In this document: piece by piece, positions 30,902 to 42,587 of the stretch
How positions within the stretch are numbered: the stretch's first letter is position 1
Layout: every line of letters starts with the position of its first letter
Assembly (NCBI GenBank): GCA_964017065.1
Contig: OZ024790.1
Coordinates: 5,752,737 to 5,816,736, forward strand
Origin: Haliclona indistincta
Lineage: Eukaryota; Porifera; Demospongiae; Haplosclerida; Chalinidae
Direction of reading: 5' to 3'
Length of the DNA stretch: 64,000 bases
Notes under the pieces: model-generated
What the model saw: only the letters and a program-made list of their open reading frames with translations
Told to the model about the DNA's origin: nothing
The model's database searches: none
Made by a program: the position numbers and the translations under genes

Positions 30902-33163
30902 ATGCCTGACAACTGCATCGTTTGTGGACTGACAAAAGAACAGAATCCTGAAATATCTTTGTTCCGCATTCCCAAAAACACACAAATCCGAAATGCCTGG
31001 CTCAAGGGACTATGTTTGATACCTCAAGACATTAAAAATGTATCCCGTGTTTGCTCTTTACATTTTCGAGATGGCAACTCCAAAAATATTCCTTCTGCTT
31101 GCTTGGGGAAACGTTTTTGTCAGCTTCCTTCTAAGTGTACTCCAAGAGGCAAGCGTCAAACATCACGTGATTTACGTAAGCAGTTAGACTCTCTGTCAAG
31201 TACTAACCCATCAGAGCCTTATCATTCCTCCTCCTCACTCTTACCACCAAATACAGTTGCAGGTTCTTCCAACTCTCACTCACCACCAGATACCGAACAA
31301 CCTGGTGTAGATACTTCCAACTCTCACTCACCACCAGATACCGAACAACCTGGTGTACATACTTCCAACTCTCACTCACCACCAGATACCGAACAACCTG
31401 GTGTACATACTTCCAACTCTCACTCACCACCAGATACCGAACAACCTGGTGTACACACTTCCAACTCTCACTCACCATCAGATACCGAACAACCTGGTGT
31501 ACATACTTCCAACTCTCACTCACCACCAGATACCGAACAACCTGATGTACATACTTCCAACTCTCACTCACCATCAGATACCGAACAACCTGGTGTACAT
31601 ACTTCCAACTCTCACTCACCACCAGATACCGAACAACCTGATGTACATACTTCCAACTCTCACTCACCACCAGATACCGAACAACCTGGTGTAGATACTT
31701 CCAACTCTCACTCACCACCAGATACCGAACAACCTGGTGTAGATACTTCCAACTCTCACTCACCACCAGATACCGAACAACCTGGTGTAGATACTTCTAG
31801 CGTCTCTGTTTCACTACTAAGTGCTGAACCTTCAATCGCAGGTTCTTCCAGCTTCCCATTACCACCAGACACAGGCTCTAGCTCAACAGTGCTCACACCA
31901 GCCAGTCTTTCTTTCTATTCTTTACCAGGACCATCCCGATCAACTTATTACGCAGACACTGATTCTAGCTTCACAATGAGTGAGAATGAATCTGCTTGTA
32001 GTTCATATTTTGGCTGTGATACACCACATTCGTTGCAGTCACAGCCTTTATCTCCAATGGATTTTCAAGTTAGTGTAAATGTAGCTTTGATTTCTCAGAT
32101 AGAGATGCTTAAAGCCGATAATAAAAAACTAAAGCAACAACTGGCAGAGGCAAAACAAGCACCATTTAGACTGGAGTGTATTGCTACAAGTGATTCTCTC
32201 ATATCACTTTATACTGGTTTTTCTTCTTATGAAGTTCTACTGACCTTCTTTAAGTTTCTAGGCCCTGCTGTAAATAACCTGCAATACTGGGGTACAAAGC
32301 CTAAAACCCGAGTGAGACGGCGAATGAAGCTAAATCCATTGAATCAACTATTCATGACTCTAGTGAAGCTCAGGTTAGATTTAAACACACGAGACCTAGC
32401 AGTTCGATTTCAGATCTCGAAGAGTACAATATCACGTTACTTCATTACCTGGGTGTGTTTTTTGTATCATGAGCTTAAAGAAATTCCATGGTTTCCCTCA
32501 AAGGAGCAAGTTGCTGGTACACTTCCATATGCATTCAGAGAACGGTATCCTACCACAATCGCAATAATTGATGCTAGCGAGATATTCGTAGAGACACCAT
32601 CTGATCTAATGCTTCAATCTACAGCTTGGAGTAACTATAAGCATCATAACACTTTTAAGTTTCTAGTTGCTTGTACACCCAATGGTGCCATATCCTTTAT
32701 CTCTTCTCTCTATCTTGGCTCTGTGTCAGATCCAATGCTAACTCAAGAATGTGGCTTTATAAAGAAACTTGACAACATGTCTGGTGTAGCAGTCATGGCA
32801 GACAGAGGATTCACTATTAAAGAAACTCTGAGTAAAATAGGTGTTGATCTAAATCTACCACCTTTCATGGAAGGACGTGGCCAACTACCAGTAGACGAAA
32901 TGCAGCGTGGTCGTTCAATTGCAGCTCTTAGAATACATGTAGAAAGGGCTATTGGGCGGATTAAACAACACAAAATCCTCACAGGTGTTTTCCCCTTGAA
33001 AATGGCCAGGATTGCTAATCAGATAGTGACCATTTGTGCTTATTTATCAAACTTTCATCCTGCTCTAGTTCCTGTCCCTACTACCCCCTCAGAGTCTGAA
33101 GATGGAATGAGTGAAACCAGTGAGATCAAGAGAGAATTATCAGACAGTGATGACTCAGAATAG
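30902..33163 (+). CDS. THAP-domain DDE transposase (ISL2EU)
   Basis: A single 753-aa open frame. Residues 1-90 form a THAP C2CH zinc finger (CIVCGL, ending CSLHFRDG). A Ser/Pro-rich segment contains eleven 16-residue repeats, followed by a short coiled coil (MLKADNKKLKQQLAEAKQ). A helix-turn-helix follows (DLAVRFQISKSTISRYF), then a DDE_Tnp_4-type catalytic core with IIDASEI, VMADRGF and HVERAIGRIK, which supply the D, D and E. It would bind the element's ends and catalyse its excision and integration. No stop codons or frameshifts are seen. Confidence 0.9.
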   Translation: MPDNCIVCGLTKEQNPEISLFRIPKNTQIRNAWLKGLCLIPQDIKNVSRVCSLHFRDGNSKNIPSACLGKRFCQLPSKCTPRGKRQTSRDLRKQLDSLSSTNPSEPYHSSSSLLPPNTVAGSSNSHSPPDTEQPGVDTSNSHSPPDTEQPGVHTSNSHSPPDTEQPGVHTSNSHSPPDTEQPGVHTSNSHSPSDTEQPGVHTSNSHSPPDTEQPDVHTSNSHSPSDTEQPGVHTSNSHSPPDTEQPDVHTSNSHSPPDTEQPGVDTSNSHSPPDTEQPGVDTSNSHSPPDTEQPGVDTSSVSVSLLSAEPSIAGSSSFPLPPDTGSSSTVLTPASLSFYSLPGPSRSTYYADTDSSFTMSENESACSSYFGCDTPHSLQSQPLSPMDFQVSVNVALISQIEMLKADNKKLKQQLAEAKQAPFRLECIATSDSLISLYTGFSSYEVLLTFFKFLGPAVNNLQYWGTKPKTRVRRRMKLNPLNQLFMTLVKLRLDLNTRDLAVRFQISKSTISRYFITWVCFLYHELKEIPWFPSKEQVAGTLPYAFRERYPTTIAIIDASEIFVETPSDLMLQSTAWSNYKHHNTFKFLVACTPNGAISFISSLYLGSVSDPMLTQECGFIKKLDNMSGVAVMADRGFTIKETLSKIGVDLNLPPFMEGRGQLPVDEMQRGRSIAALRIHVERAIGRIKQHKILTGVFPLKMARIANQIVTICAYLSNFHPALVPVPTTPSESEDGMSETSEIKRELSDSDDSE
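31268..31795. repeat. 48-bp minisatellite, eleven units, within the transposase ORF
   Basis: In-frame units encode SNSHSPPDTEQPGVHT with small variations (P/S, G/D and H/D). Because 48 is a multiple of three, the opposite strand and another forward frame are also open across the array, which creates spurious ORFs. Confidence 0.95.
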
Positions 33164-33228
33164 TTTTGAATTCAGAATGTACAGTAAACAGTAGTTATAA
33201 TAGTATTATTTATTTAAGTTTGTTATAA

Positions 33229-35170
33229 TTATTCATGGCGAAGATCTCTGATAGGTAGACCAAAAGGATGCTGAGGAGAGACTATTTCTGGTCCAATGCA
33301 TAGGTCATAAAAGCTGCACAGTTTCGGTAATAGATCATTATCCCAGAAATCTTGATCAAACCCTAAACGTTCCACATTTATGCCTTTCTTAGTGTACACA
33401 ATAAAATCACACCATTTGCGTCTGCCAATAGCCATCTGGCCCTGAACTTGGGAAAAGTACATGTGTGTTCTCTTGAGGATCAAATTACCATTTTGCTCTC
33501 GAAGCATGAAGTCAGAGTTTTTTGCAGCTTCAGCAGGTGTCATATTTTGATACTTGTAGGAGCACTTAATCTCAGCAAATCTGAATGGCTCTGATGTACA
33601 TGATGGATCATACACATTAGCATCTGGTGACGCTCCAAGAAAAGGGTGAGTATGAGAAATGTGTACACCTGAGGAAGTAGCATACAGGTCACAGTGGCCA
33701 TTATCATGTTGGTACTTGACGTATTCATCTAGTGCAGTCTTCTCCATTGTTCTTCCATAATCCAATTGAGGCCCCCAAATTTTTTTAACACCCAAGATGG
33801 ACAAAACCAAGCTGTCAGGGGCAGTTGATGATTTCAAACGTCTCACACGACCAAAATATGATGAAGTAAGGCGAAATTTTCGTGCTTCAAACCATGATTG
33901 TGAGTTAGATTGCTCTCTTGTGCTTTCTTCTATACTTCTAATTTCTTGATCAGAAACAACAAGCTTTTCTTTGAATGATTCCACCTTTTTAAGAAGCTCC
34001 GTCTTGGCTAGCACTAGCCCTTGTCTTTCTGCTGTCTCAACACAAACTGATGGATCCAGTAACAACGAAACACATATGCCCTTCCCTTTCAAATCTGTCA
34101 ACAACTGAGGTATTCTTTCACCCACTGTGCCTCGCATTTCAGGTGGACGGGGATCATAGTTGTCAAGAGCTTCTATGTTGTATTTCTTTGGTTTACCATA
34201 CTCGTGCTTCTTAAACTCTGCAACTGACACCTCCATTGATGCCGCCTTGCGCTTTTTCGGCTGTTTCCACTGACAAGGTAGTGAAGTGACAGGAGCATTT
34301 TCGTCATCACTATCCTCTTCTCCAGATAAACAGTTTGACGTTGCAGGCTTCAGTGCTACCAGGGCATGAAGCAATGCAGACACATGTACACAGCTAGCAG
34401 ATAACCTGCAATATCAAGACTGTAATCACGAATTAAGTGTATTATACAAACTTACCCTGCAGCACAATCACATGAAGCTTGTTCAATCTTGCCGATGACA
34501 CTGTCTAAGACACTCTGTTTCTTAAGCATAACCTTAACTGTATAGGTCCCAGAACGCATAGATGGTATCATTGTACAACGGACGAATGCATAATTAGGAT
34601 TGCGTGTTTGTATTTCAATCTTCTTCACACGACCAGAAGCCCAGTGTATATACCCGCGTTTTAAAGAACGAAAAGACAATGAACCCTTGGCGTTTCCCAC
34701 CCCTTCAGCAAGGTAAGTGTACATCGTTGACTGTGTGATTATTGGCATCTCCTTTGTCACCTCTTCAGAACTTTTCTCGTCCACAGTCAGCCACCCAGTC
34801 AGAGGAAATGCAGGTCTAGGTAGTGATGCAACTCGTACATTTGACGATAAAAGCTTCTGGCGCTTTCGCTCCAAGTACGTGCCATCGATATCTAGTACAC
34901 TAGCCTTATCAATTTTTGACTGCCTCACCCTGAAACATAGACAAATAATACACATACTCATGCACTGCAGTACTTATTTACTTACCTCTCAATCAAACCA
35001 GGCTTCTTTAAGCTGGAAGGAGCCTCTCTCCCGTGACACACAAGCCACCAGCGTAGTTGTGGGATTGTCTTGGCTTCCAAGGGTTCCTCCAAAGTAGCTC
35101 CTTCAATATCTCCGTCTTCCAGATTCACAGCAACTGCATCCTGAGAGCAGCTTGCACTAGTAGTGGCCAT
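33229..35170 (-). CDS. SAP - SWIM - YqaJ nuclease of the ISL2EU transposon
   Basis: Three exons (34986-35170, 34456-34929, 33229-34405) join to 611 aa starting MATTSASC. Starting at 35278 would add 36 residues from the terminal repeat. Near the N-terminus is a SAP-like helix pair (TIPQLRWWLVCHGREAPSSL). The exon 2/3 junction completes a SWIM zinc finger, CDCAAGLSASCVH. The C-terminal half is a YqaJ-type exonuclease fold of the PD-(D/E)XK class, with SWFEARKFRLTSS, GRTMEKTALDEY, GASPDANV, AEIKCSY and QVQGQMAIG. YqaJ proteins resemble phage lambda exonuclease and may process DNA ends during transposition. Confidence 0.85.
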
Positions 35171-35490
35171 CTTTCGGCGAAGTAGCCCTTGCTTGTGCGT
35201 CTGTAGCTCGCCAACGCTGGTGCCTATCCTCGCGGAATCTTTATCCTTCCAAAGAGCGTGCTTGGACGAAGACGGCAAGCAAGGCCACGCGGTTGTGCGG
35301 TATACGGAGATCGCTACACAGACGCTAAAAGTATCGCTATATTTCTCATAAGCGCCATATAAATTCGTGTATAAACGCCAGCCATTACGTAATCATCTCG
35401 CACTCCAGTGCTGGCCCAGCCCAGGTAGGCAAGAGCTGTACGCCCACGCATACATTCCACGCATACTTTGCTCTTACTGGGAATGGCCTA

Positions 35491-36180
35491 TTACTTAACA
35501 CTCAATCCTAAAAATGCAAAGTCATGCTTATTAGCAGGAAGAGGTCTTGCTCTTTTGAACCTGTCTCACTCTTGCTAAATGGTAGTGCTCTTGAAAAGGT
35601 GAACTCTTTTAAGTATCTTGGAGTTACAATCTCTAACAATCTCACTTGGTCAAATCACGTAGACATTGTCTGCAGCAAGGCTCGTAGAACGCTGGGTCTT
35701 ATTTATAGACGCTTTTATGCCAACTGCAATCCTGATACGCTTCTTAAACTTTATCTTTCCCTAGTTCGACCACGTTTGGAATATGCCTGTCCTGTGTGGT
35801 CTCCTCACACAGTTACTTTGACTGTCCAAATCGAGCGTGTTCAGAAACTTGCTCTTAAGATCGTGTCTGGGGAATGGAATACTGGATACGTTGCTCTTTT
35901 AACTAAGTTTCAAATTCCTACACTACAGAGGAGGCGGTCTGAACTGTCCCTGTGTCTCTTGTTCAAAATCCTAACATCAGAATGTTTCTTTCCAGAGGGC
36001 CTCATTGTGAAGAAGCCTCCCTCATCCTATGACACTCGTTCATCACTCCGCCTTCAACTTATCCAAACCCTTTGTTAAAACCTCTTCTCATCTGAACTCT
36101 TTCATTCCTAGTACTGTTTCTCTCTGGACCTCTCTCCCTTCTCATGTCACTCACTGTTCTACTCTCTTCTTTTAAATTAA
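35491..36180 (+). mobile_element. Non-LTR retrotransposon (LINE) fragment
   Basis: An open frame (35524-36078) encodes SFKYLGVTISNNLTWSNHVD, ARRTLGLIYRRFY and LVRPRLEYACPVWSPH, the standard end of a LINE reverse transcriptase. The preceding YLTLNPK motif is in another frame, so the piece is frameshifted. It starts exactly at the ISL2EU right end, and a possible continuation (WNNGLMT) lies at the left end. The ISL2EU element may therefore have jumped into this LINE. Confidence 0.75.
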
Positions 36181-36370
36181 GTTACTCTTATCTTCTTGTA
36201 ATTTTTAGTTTAACTTTATCTTTAGGGTTCACTTAAAATTAGCATTACTGGCTATTGTGTTTTCCTGCTATTGCAAATTATTATATAAAAAAGCACTGCA
36301 TGCAGCTCAGTATGTAAACATTAATTATTATTTTGCGTGCCAAATAAAGGGCTGGTAAATAATGATGGCG

Positions 36371-38621
36371 CTAATGACACTGTTTCAGGAAGTCTCTCAT
36401 GTACTGGTTGACTAGCTCAGGTCTGTCTTGCTGGATCCAGTGACTGCAATCAGGAATGTGCCTGCATGGTGCAAGCAACAGATCATTGCTAAAGACAGAG
36501 CAGTTGAACTGACCTAACAGTAACATTGATACAGATTGTAGCACGAAGGTCAGCCATTGCACAGTCCAGGTACTCATCATCGTCGCCCTAGTATAGCAAT
36601 AATACATATTGCACATAATGCACACTACAAAAGCTGCTAGTCTCGTCCCCAGACCCTTCAATGGATCGAGGAGGCAAGACTTCGCATTTCTCCCTCGCCA
36701 TGCCCCTAATTTCTGCTCTGAGGGACTGGGAATGAGGTTAACAGCTGCTGACCCATAGTATGAGTGTTGGTGTTTGAATCATTGCATCACTGATAAACTC
36801 CAGTTCATCCATACTGCGATAGTAGTTGATGGGCGGAGTCAGAGCACCTGGTTGAGAAAATGTATACTTGTATGCCTCAATCACATCGTCAGAAAAAGCA
36901 TGTTTGTTACGAGCATTCTGAACCAAAATTGACAACAAAGGAGCAAATATGGTATGAACCGTATTAGTATGTAGTTGCTTACTTTTTGGTACAGAGCTTC
37001 AAGTTGACTAAAATCATTTAGAGACAAAGCTATCTCTGGTAACCATGGCACTTGAAACATTAGCATATACTACAACAGGAATGAAATAACATGCAGCTAT
37101 TTAACGTCATGTACCCATGACATGAAGACTTGTTTCCATGACTTTGCGATATGCTTCTGAAATACTCTACAAATTTTTTATTTTACAGTTATTTTCATAC
37201 TTTGGATGAGGACAGTTCATCACGATGTGATTGTTGACTATACCGGGATTGTTTTGAACCAAATTCCTGAAAATACATGAACAGAGAGATGACAGTTTCT
37301 TGAAACTTGTGTATACCATGCAATGGCTCCTCCCCAGTCATGTGACACAAGAGTGCACTTATCGTAACCTAGAGCACTGACCTGCATACACACAATAGCC
37401 AATAGCATGTTATGCAAGGCTAATTTGATATTATTTACTCTAGATAGATGCAGTTATAACAACCAGCCTGGGGGTACAAGCTCGTATCCAAGGGAGTCAC
37501 CATAATTATGAGTCCATATAAATTATTGCAGTCTACTGACTCAGTAAGATAACTATTTCAAAGACACCTGTTATGCTTTGGGGACTGCTATAGATACAAT
37601 TCCAAGCTCAAAATTGAATAGTAATTAGCAAGCTAAGTAACTATATGGCCCTAAAGTATGATTGGCTTGACAAGGTCCCTGCACACCTAATAGACACATC
37701 ATGCATCGCTTTCACTTACCAGCTCAACAATATCTTGTGTTAACTTTGAAGGAGTATAGTCTGATTTTTTAGATGGTTTTTCTGTATCTCCATAACCTCT
37801 GTGTTCATTCTGACAATGGTGCATGGTAGTAGTGCAGTTTTGTTTACCTCAAGTCGACAGCAACCACGTAATGATCTTTACTAAACTCCTTCAATTGATA
37901 ACGCCATGAAAACCAAAACTGTACAAATGTTGTAGTCTCAGAAGAGTAGGAAGGTAGTTAGTGTCAAACAGTAAGTTATCAGCATAGACCTCAGGAAGTT
38001 TTATACTGTCAGGTACGTATCTGGTTATGCTACCACAATTAGTACTGTTGAAAACTGCATACTTTAAAACCAGATTAGTGCTTTGTTTTTTTACTAACTA
38101 AAATGGATGTGGCTGGTTTAATTAAGCACCCTCATTAAAATCAATGTGCAAATCATGCCATTTGCGCTGCATTATATTAGATGTTACTAGCTAGTAGCAG
38201 CATGATGTAGTGATCGATACCTCTGGGAAACCATGCAGACATAGCATGAGCTGTTTGGATTGATCACCAGCTGCCACGATATGGAACTTGATGCCATTGG
38301 CAGTCACGTATTTGTGTGTACCTAGTGACGAAACTAGTACAGCTGCTGGAGGTACTGCAATGTATAAAAGTGAAGTAATCTCTATCATCAGAGGTAGTAC
38401 AAGTTACCTTGCCGAACTTTCTTTTTCAGTGAAGTGAGCGGATTCCTTAACACTGTAAACACGACATAGATTGCTGTCTGTGAGACGAACAAGATCAGCA
38501 AGACCAGATCTAGCAGAAATGCAGCGAACGAACTCAGCATCTCCATTGAAAAGCGCAAGAGGAACAGACTGTAGCCCCTCCCACACAGTCGCAAACAACA
38601 CCGCCATGGCCCTTGGACCAT
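36371..38621 (-). CDS. EPHX4: Epoxide hydrolase 4-like alpha/beta hydrolase
   Basis: Eleven exons (first ending 38408, last 36371-36461) join in frame to 340 aa from the ATG at 38546, or 365 aa from 38621 (human EPHX4 is 362 aa). A hydrophobic N-terminal anchor (LDLVLLILFVSQTAIYVVF) is followed by the lid-and-core fold. Key motifs are the oxyanion loop HGFPEFW, the nucleophile SHDWGGAIAW, the cap tyrosine region TPPINYYRSM, the acid GDDDEY and the base CSHWIQQD. All catalytic residues are present. It likely hydrolyses lipid or xenobiotic epoxides at a membrane. The acceptor of the last exon (36461) was chosen because it restores family length. Its close pairing with the UBF-like gene is a divergent arrangement. 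Confidence 0.9.
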
Positions 38622-38976
38622 AGACTAGCCACTATAGCCAGAACAATGCCACTAATATGCTACAGTTTCTGTATTAAAGTTCTCTTCCGACATCGAGTTG
38701 TAAATACTGGCATTAATTCTGATAAGTGCTGCCGCCTCGGTTTTGCACTCGGTTTTGCATGCACGTGGTTTACTTCACACAAAATACCGCTAAATGCCCA
38801 GGGAAATCTGTCGCCTGTAGACACGCCTCCTCCGTACCTGTCCGCTGAATTGGTGCTTGAACCGGATTTCCCGACGGCGACCATCGACACCAAAATACGC
38901 GCCAGAGCTTTCTTTCAGGTGTTGAGGATCACAGAGACAGTGTAGATCTACTAGTGTGACAACGACAGAGACAACG
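38622..38976. promoter_or_regulatory. Divergent promoter region, EPHX4-like / UBF-like
   Basis: A 355-bp gap lies between divergent start codons. No TATA box or strong motif is obvious. Use as a shared promoter is inferred from position only. Confidence 0.4.
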
Positions 38977-41900
38977 ATGGAAGAAGGCAAGAAGACTACA
39001 GTCAAACGACGAGCGGCAGATCCCGGAACAAGTGAGTTCATCACTGGCGGCGACATTGGTCGTCCACGGACACACATAGCTAGCACGCCAACACAGATCA
39101 TTTGACCATTCCTGTCTAGCTTGTTACTCGTCATGCACACAGCTTGCCCTGTATCAACAATCTACTGACCGGCTTGATCTGCTGTAATTGATGGTTTGTA
39201 TGTAAATTTCGTTCTGTCCTTGTCCAACAATAATACACTTATGAGCAGGGACGGGTGGACAGCTTTTCGTCACATTTTTAATGATAATGAACGTATAATC
39301 CAGAAAGATAGTGCCATAATTTGTTTCAACATTATCGAGTATGTCGTAATTATTGAATACTTTGCACAGTACCCTTGGATAGTGCATTTTCTTGCCAACT
39401 GACACTCGAGCAGTGCTAGGTAAGGACCAGCTTAAGCTCAAGACTTATTACTGCTGCATAAGTGTCGCCTTCATGTATTAATCATTAGTGTGTTCGGCTT
39501 CTAATCGTGCTACTCTCTATACTTTTCACTTCAGCATTTACCGTTACTGTGCAAATTATTACAGTTGTACAGCTCATACCATAGAACTGACTTCTTCCAA
39601 GTGATTTCAAATACATGTTATTGCATCCATTAGAATTGTGATATTTTGTTTCTGTCAAGTCAAATTGTGCAAAAACTGACTCCATAGATTTTCGAATCTT
39701 TTTTTGTGGAATTCATTGCTAGCTTGCGATTCCCATTTACTACTCATTTGCTTTAGCTGTTAGTTGCATAAAGTTCATCATTTTTACTGAAGCGATGATA
39801 CCAGTAGCTGAGGAGCTTTTTGTACAAGAATGGTCTGAGACAAAAAGACGAATTAAAAATAGCACCACAGGTGCAGATGCCTCGGTAGAATTACTGCACA
39901 CTGAACATGCTTTGACAGCACACAGCAACTAAAGCTACAACACTGTATGATTCTCCAGACACAATGCCAGCATTTGGTAGAAGCCAAACAGTGCTGACCA
40001 CATGGTGTGACTATTTTACTAGGCGTGTCTACAATCTACTCGTGTGAACAGCTTGCCATAGCCTGCTAAGCTTTCTCGTGCAGTTTCTAGACCAGCGCTG
40101 CTATCCTGTAGTATAAATCTAACCTACAAGCTACTAGGCAGTTTGTTTGTTTTCGGATCCGGAGAAGTCCTGTTCGTCACCAAAAACCATAGAGCATACC
40201 ACGCCTTGTATCGAACTTTTGCTAGTTCAAAATCGAGATAATATCGAGTTCTATCTATATTGCAAGTTTCAGAGCTCACTGTTCAGCATGTGCCGCAAAA
40301 ATAGTGGAACAGACAGAATGAAAAATGCACCATTGGTGCTGGTTATGCCTCGGTGGATGTTAAAATTTGAGCATGTAATGCTATAACAGAGTAATATTCA
40401 TATTCAGCTGACAGCATTCGAATATAGTGACCGTGTCTGCAAAAACCGACCCAATCGCGCAAAATAATTATCAAACTGAGATATCTATTAGCATTCAGTT
40501 TAGTACGCTCGACTGAATTTTGTGGGAAATCAAGTTATGTGCTCCGGAAGATAGTTCCATCATTCCTGCATGTTATTATAGCATGCACGAGCAGATCTAA
40601 GCAATATAGCAAACTTGCAGAAGCCAAACAGTGCTGAGTAATTATTATTAATATTATTTTAATTAACTGGGCGTGCCTATGCATTGAATGGCAGTAACCT
40701 GCCGGGTTCTGGTTACAAGTAGCTTTCTCACGCAGTTTCTACGGACCTGCACTGCCATCATGTAGTATAAATTTAACCTACAAGCTACTAGGCAGTCTGC
40801 TGTGAGTAGTTTTGTTTTCTGAGAAGTCCTGATCGTCAGCAAAGCCATCTATAGGTGAGCAAACCGCGCCATAACTCTAGAACAAAGCTTTGCATCGAAC
40901 TTTCGCTAATACACAACCGAGATAATGTCGAGTTATACCTGCATTGCAAGTTTCAGAGGTCACCGTTCAGCGTGCGCAGCAAAAATGGTGTAACAGACAG
41001 ACTGACAGAATGACAGACAACACGATTACAGTATGCCTCGTGGCTCCGCCCACCGAGGCATAATGAATGAATGACAGACAGACAGACAGACAACGTGATT
41101 ACACTATGCCTCGTGGCTCCGCCCACCGAGGCATACTGTATAGCATGGTACAATAATACATAGTGGTAGCTCCTACACAGTGGTAGCTCCTAGTGCGCTC
41201 CTACATAGTGGTAGCTCCTAGTGTAGTGTAATCAATTACACTACACTACCTAGCTCTAGACTTTTTATTTTTTTTACGCTAGGTTCTCCTGAGAAGAAAC
41301 TAAAGTTGGAGTCACCAAGAAGCAGCCCACCAGTTGATTCACCTCCAGAAGCAGCTGTACCGCTTCGTAGCAAGGCAAAGACAGCTTGTAAGTGATAGCT
41401 TCCTTGCATGTATATGGTTAGTGTGTTGTTAACTTTCTCTCATTACAGCTAAGAAATCTTCTCTTCTCCATTCCAAGACTAAAGTAAACGCTCTTAAACC
41501 CAAAGCTGGCTGTAAGTCATACCTCAGACATGTAGGTTGTCAGTAACTATTAAATCTCTATCTCCAGCATGGCTACCACATATAGCTGCATCAGTGATCA
41601 ATCGTGTAGTCACTCAAGCTATGAACAATGCTATTGATCCTCGTGAACACATGGATCACATCAATTTTGATAGTTTAGGATCACAACTACTGAGTGGAGA
41701 TGATATGGAGAAGATATGGCTATACATTAGTCGTGAGGTAAATTGAATATTTATGTAGGAGTACTGTGTACCTACAAAAATCTGTACTACAACCTGTGTA
41801 CCTACTGTGCACCCACAAAAATTTTACTAAAACACGAGAGCTAGTTTTTAATTTCTCGTGACGGAAAGATAGTCACAAAAATTAAACAGTGTGCCAAAAT

Positions 41901-42521
41901 TTGTTTTGTGCTCGTTAAAATCGCAAAGATTGTCCAGCCAAATAAAAATGTTATGCTGCAAAATAACCGGCCTTACGGCTTGCTGAATGTCTTACAAAAT
42001 CAACTTACCCATGCAGCACGCGATGTTCCAGTGCTTATAGACTTGACCATGACCCTTTGAGTACCAATTCAGAGAATTTTTCTAGGAGGGTGCGTTAAAA
42101 TAGTCATCTTTATTGGGGATCTGGGGATTTAAAAAATTCATTATACACAAATTTCGTGTAATTTATTTTTGTAGCTTTGGGCCACTACAAAAAGTTTTAC
42201 ATGGTGAAACTTTTTCCAAACTACAGTAGATAAATTTAATGTATGTATGAGGGGTTAAATACCATGTACTTGTATCTACTTTCAAATAATAATTTTGTGT
42301 AAATACTCGTTTATCGTCTGTACATCTGAGTATACTGGTATTTTGCTTCAGTATCCACCTAGTGTTCCACTGATTAAAGTATTAGAAGAGATGCAGCCAT
42401 ATTCTAAAGTCACTGCTACTGACATTCGCAAAGAAGAGCTGAAGACCAAGGTAATCTTAATCATATCTCCGCTACACTGTAGTTACTATGTCTCTCTCTC
42501 CTTCCTTCCTTCCCTCCCCTC

Positions 42522-42587
<66 letters not shown>

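Larger units (their letters stand above)
30472..35490. mobile_element. ISL2EU-type DNA transposon, apparently intact
   Basis: The termini are TAGGCCATTCCCAATAAGAG and its inverse CTCTTACTGGGAATGGCCTA. Subterminal inverted repeats of about 230 bp (about 30544-30775 and 35176-35408) lie inside them. It carries two convergent genes, a THAP-DDE transposase (+) and a SAP-SWIM-YqaJ protein (-), a pairing known from the ISL2EU group. Both frames are open. It sits between short LINE-derived flanks. Confidence 0.85.

Noticed and set aside
31203..31766. A 187-aa minus-strand frame and a 113-aa second forward frame across the minisatellite
   Set aside because: They exist only because a 48-bp repeat keeps every frame open. 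The real frame is the THAP-DDE transposase.
31268..31795. Possible CRISPR-like array
   Set aside because: The units are contiguous with no unique spacers and code for protein in a eukaryotic transposon.
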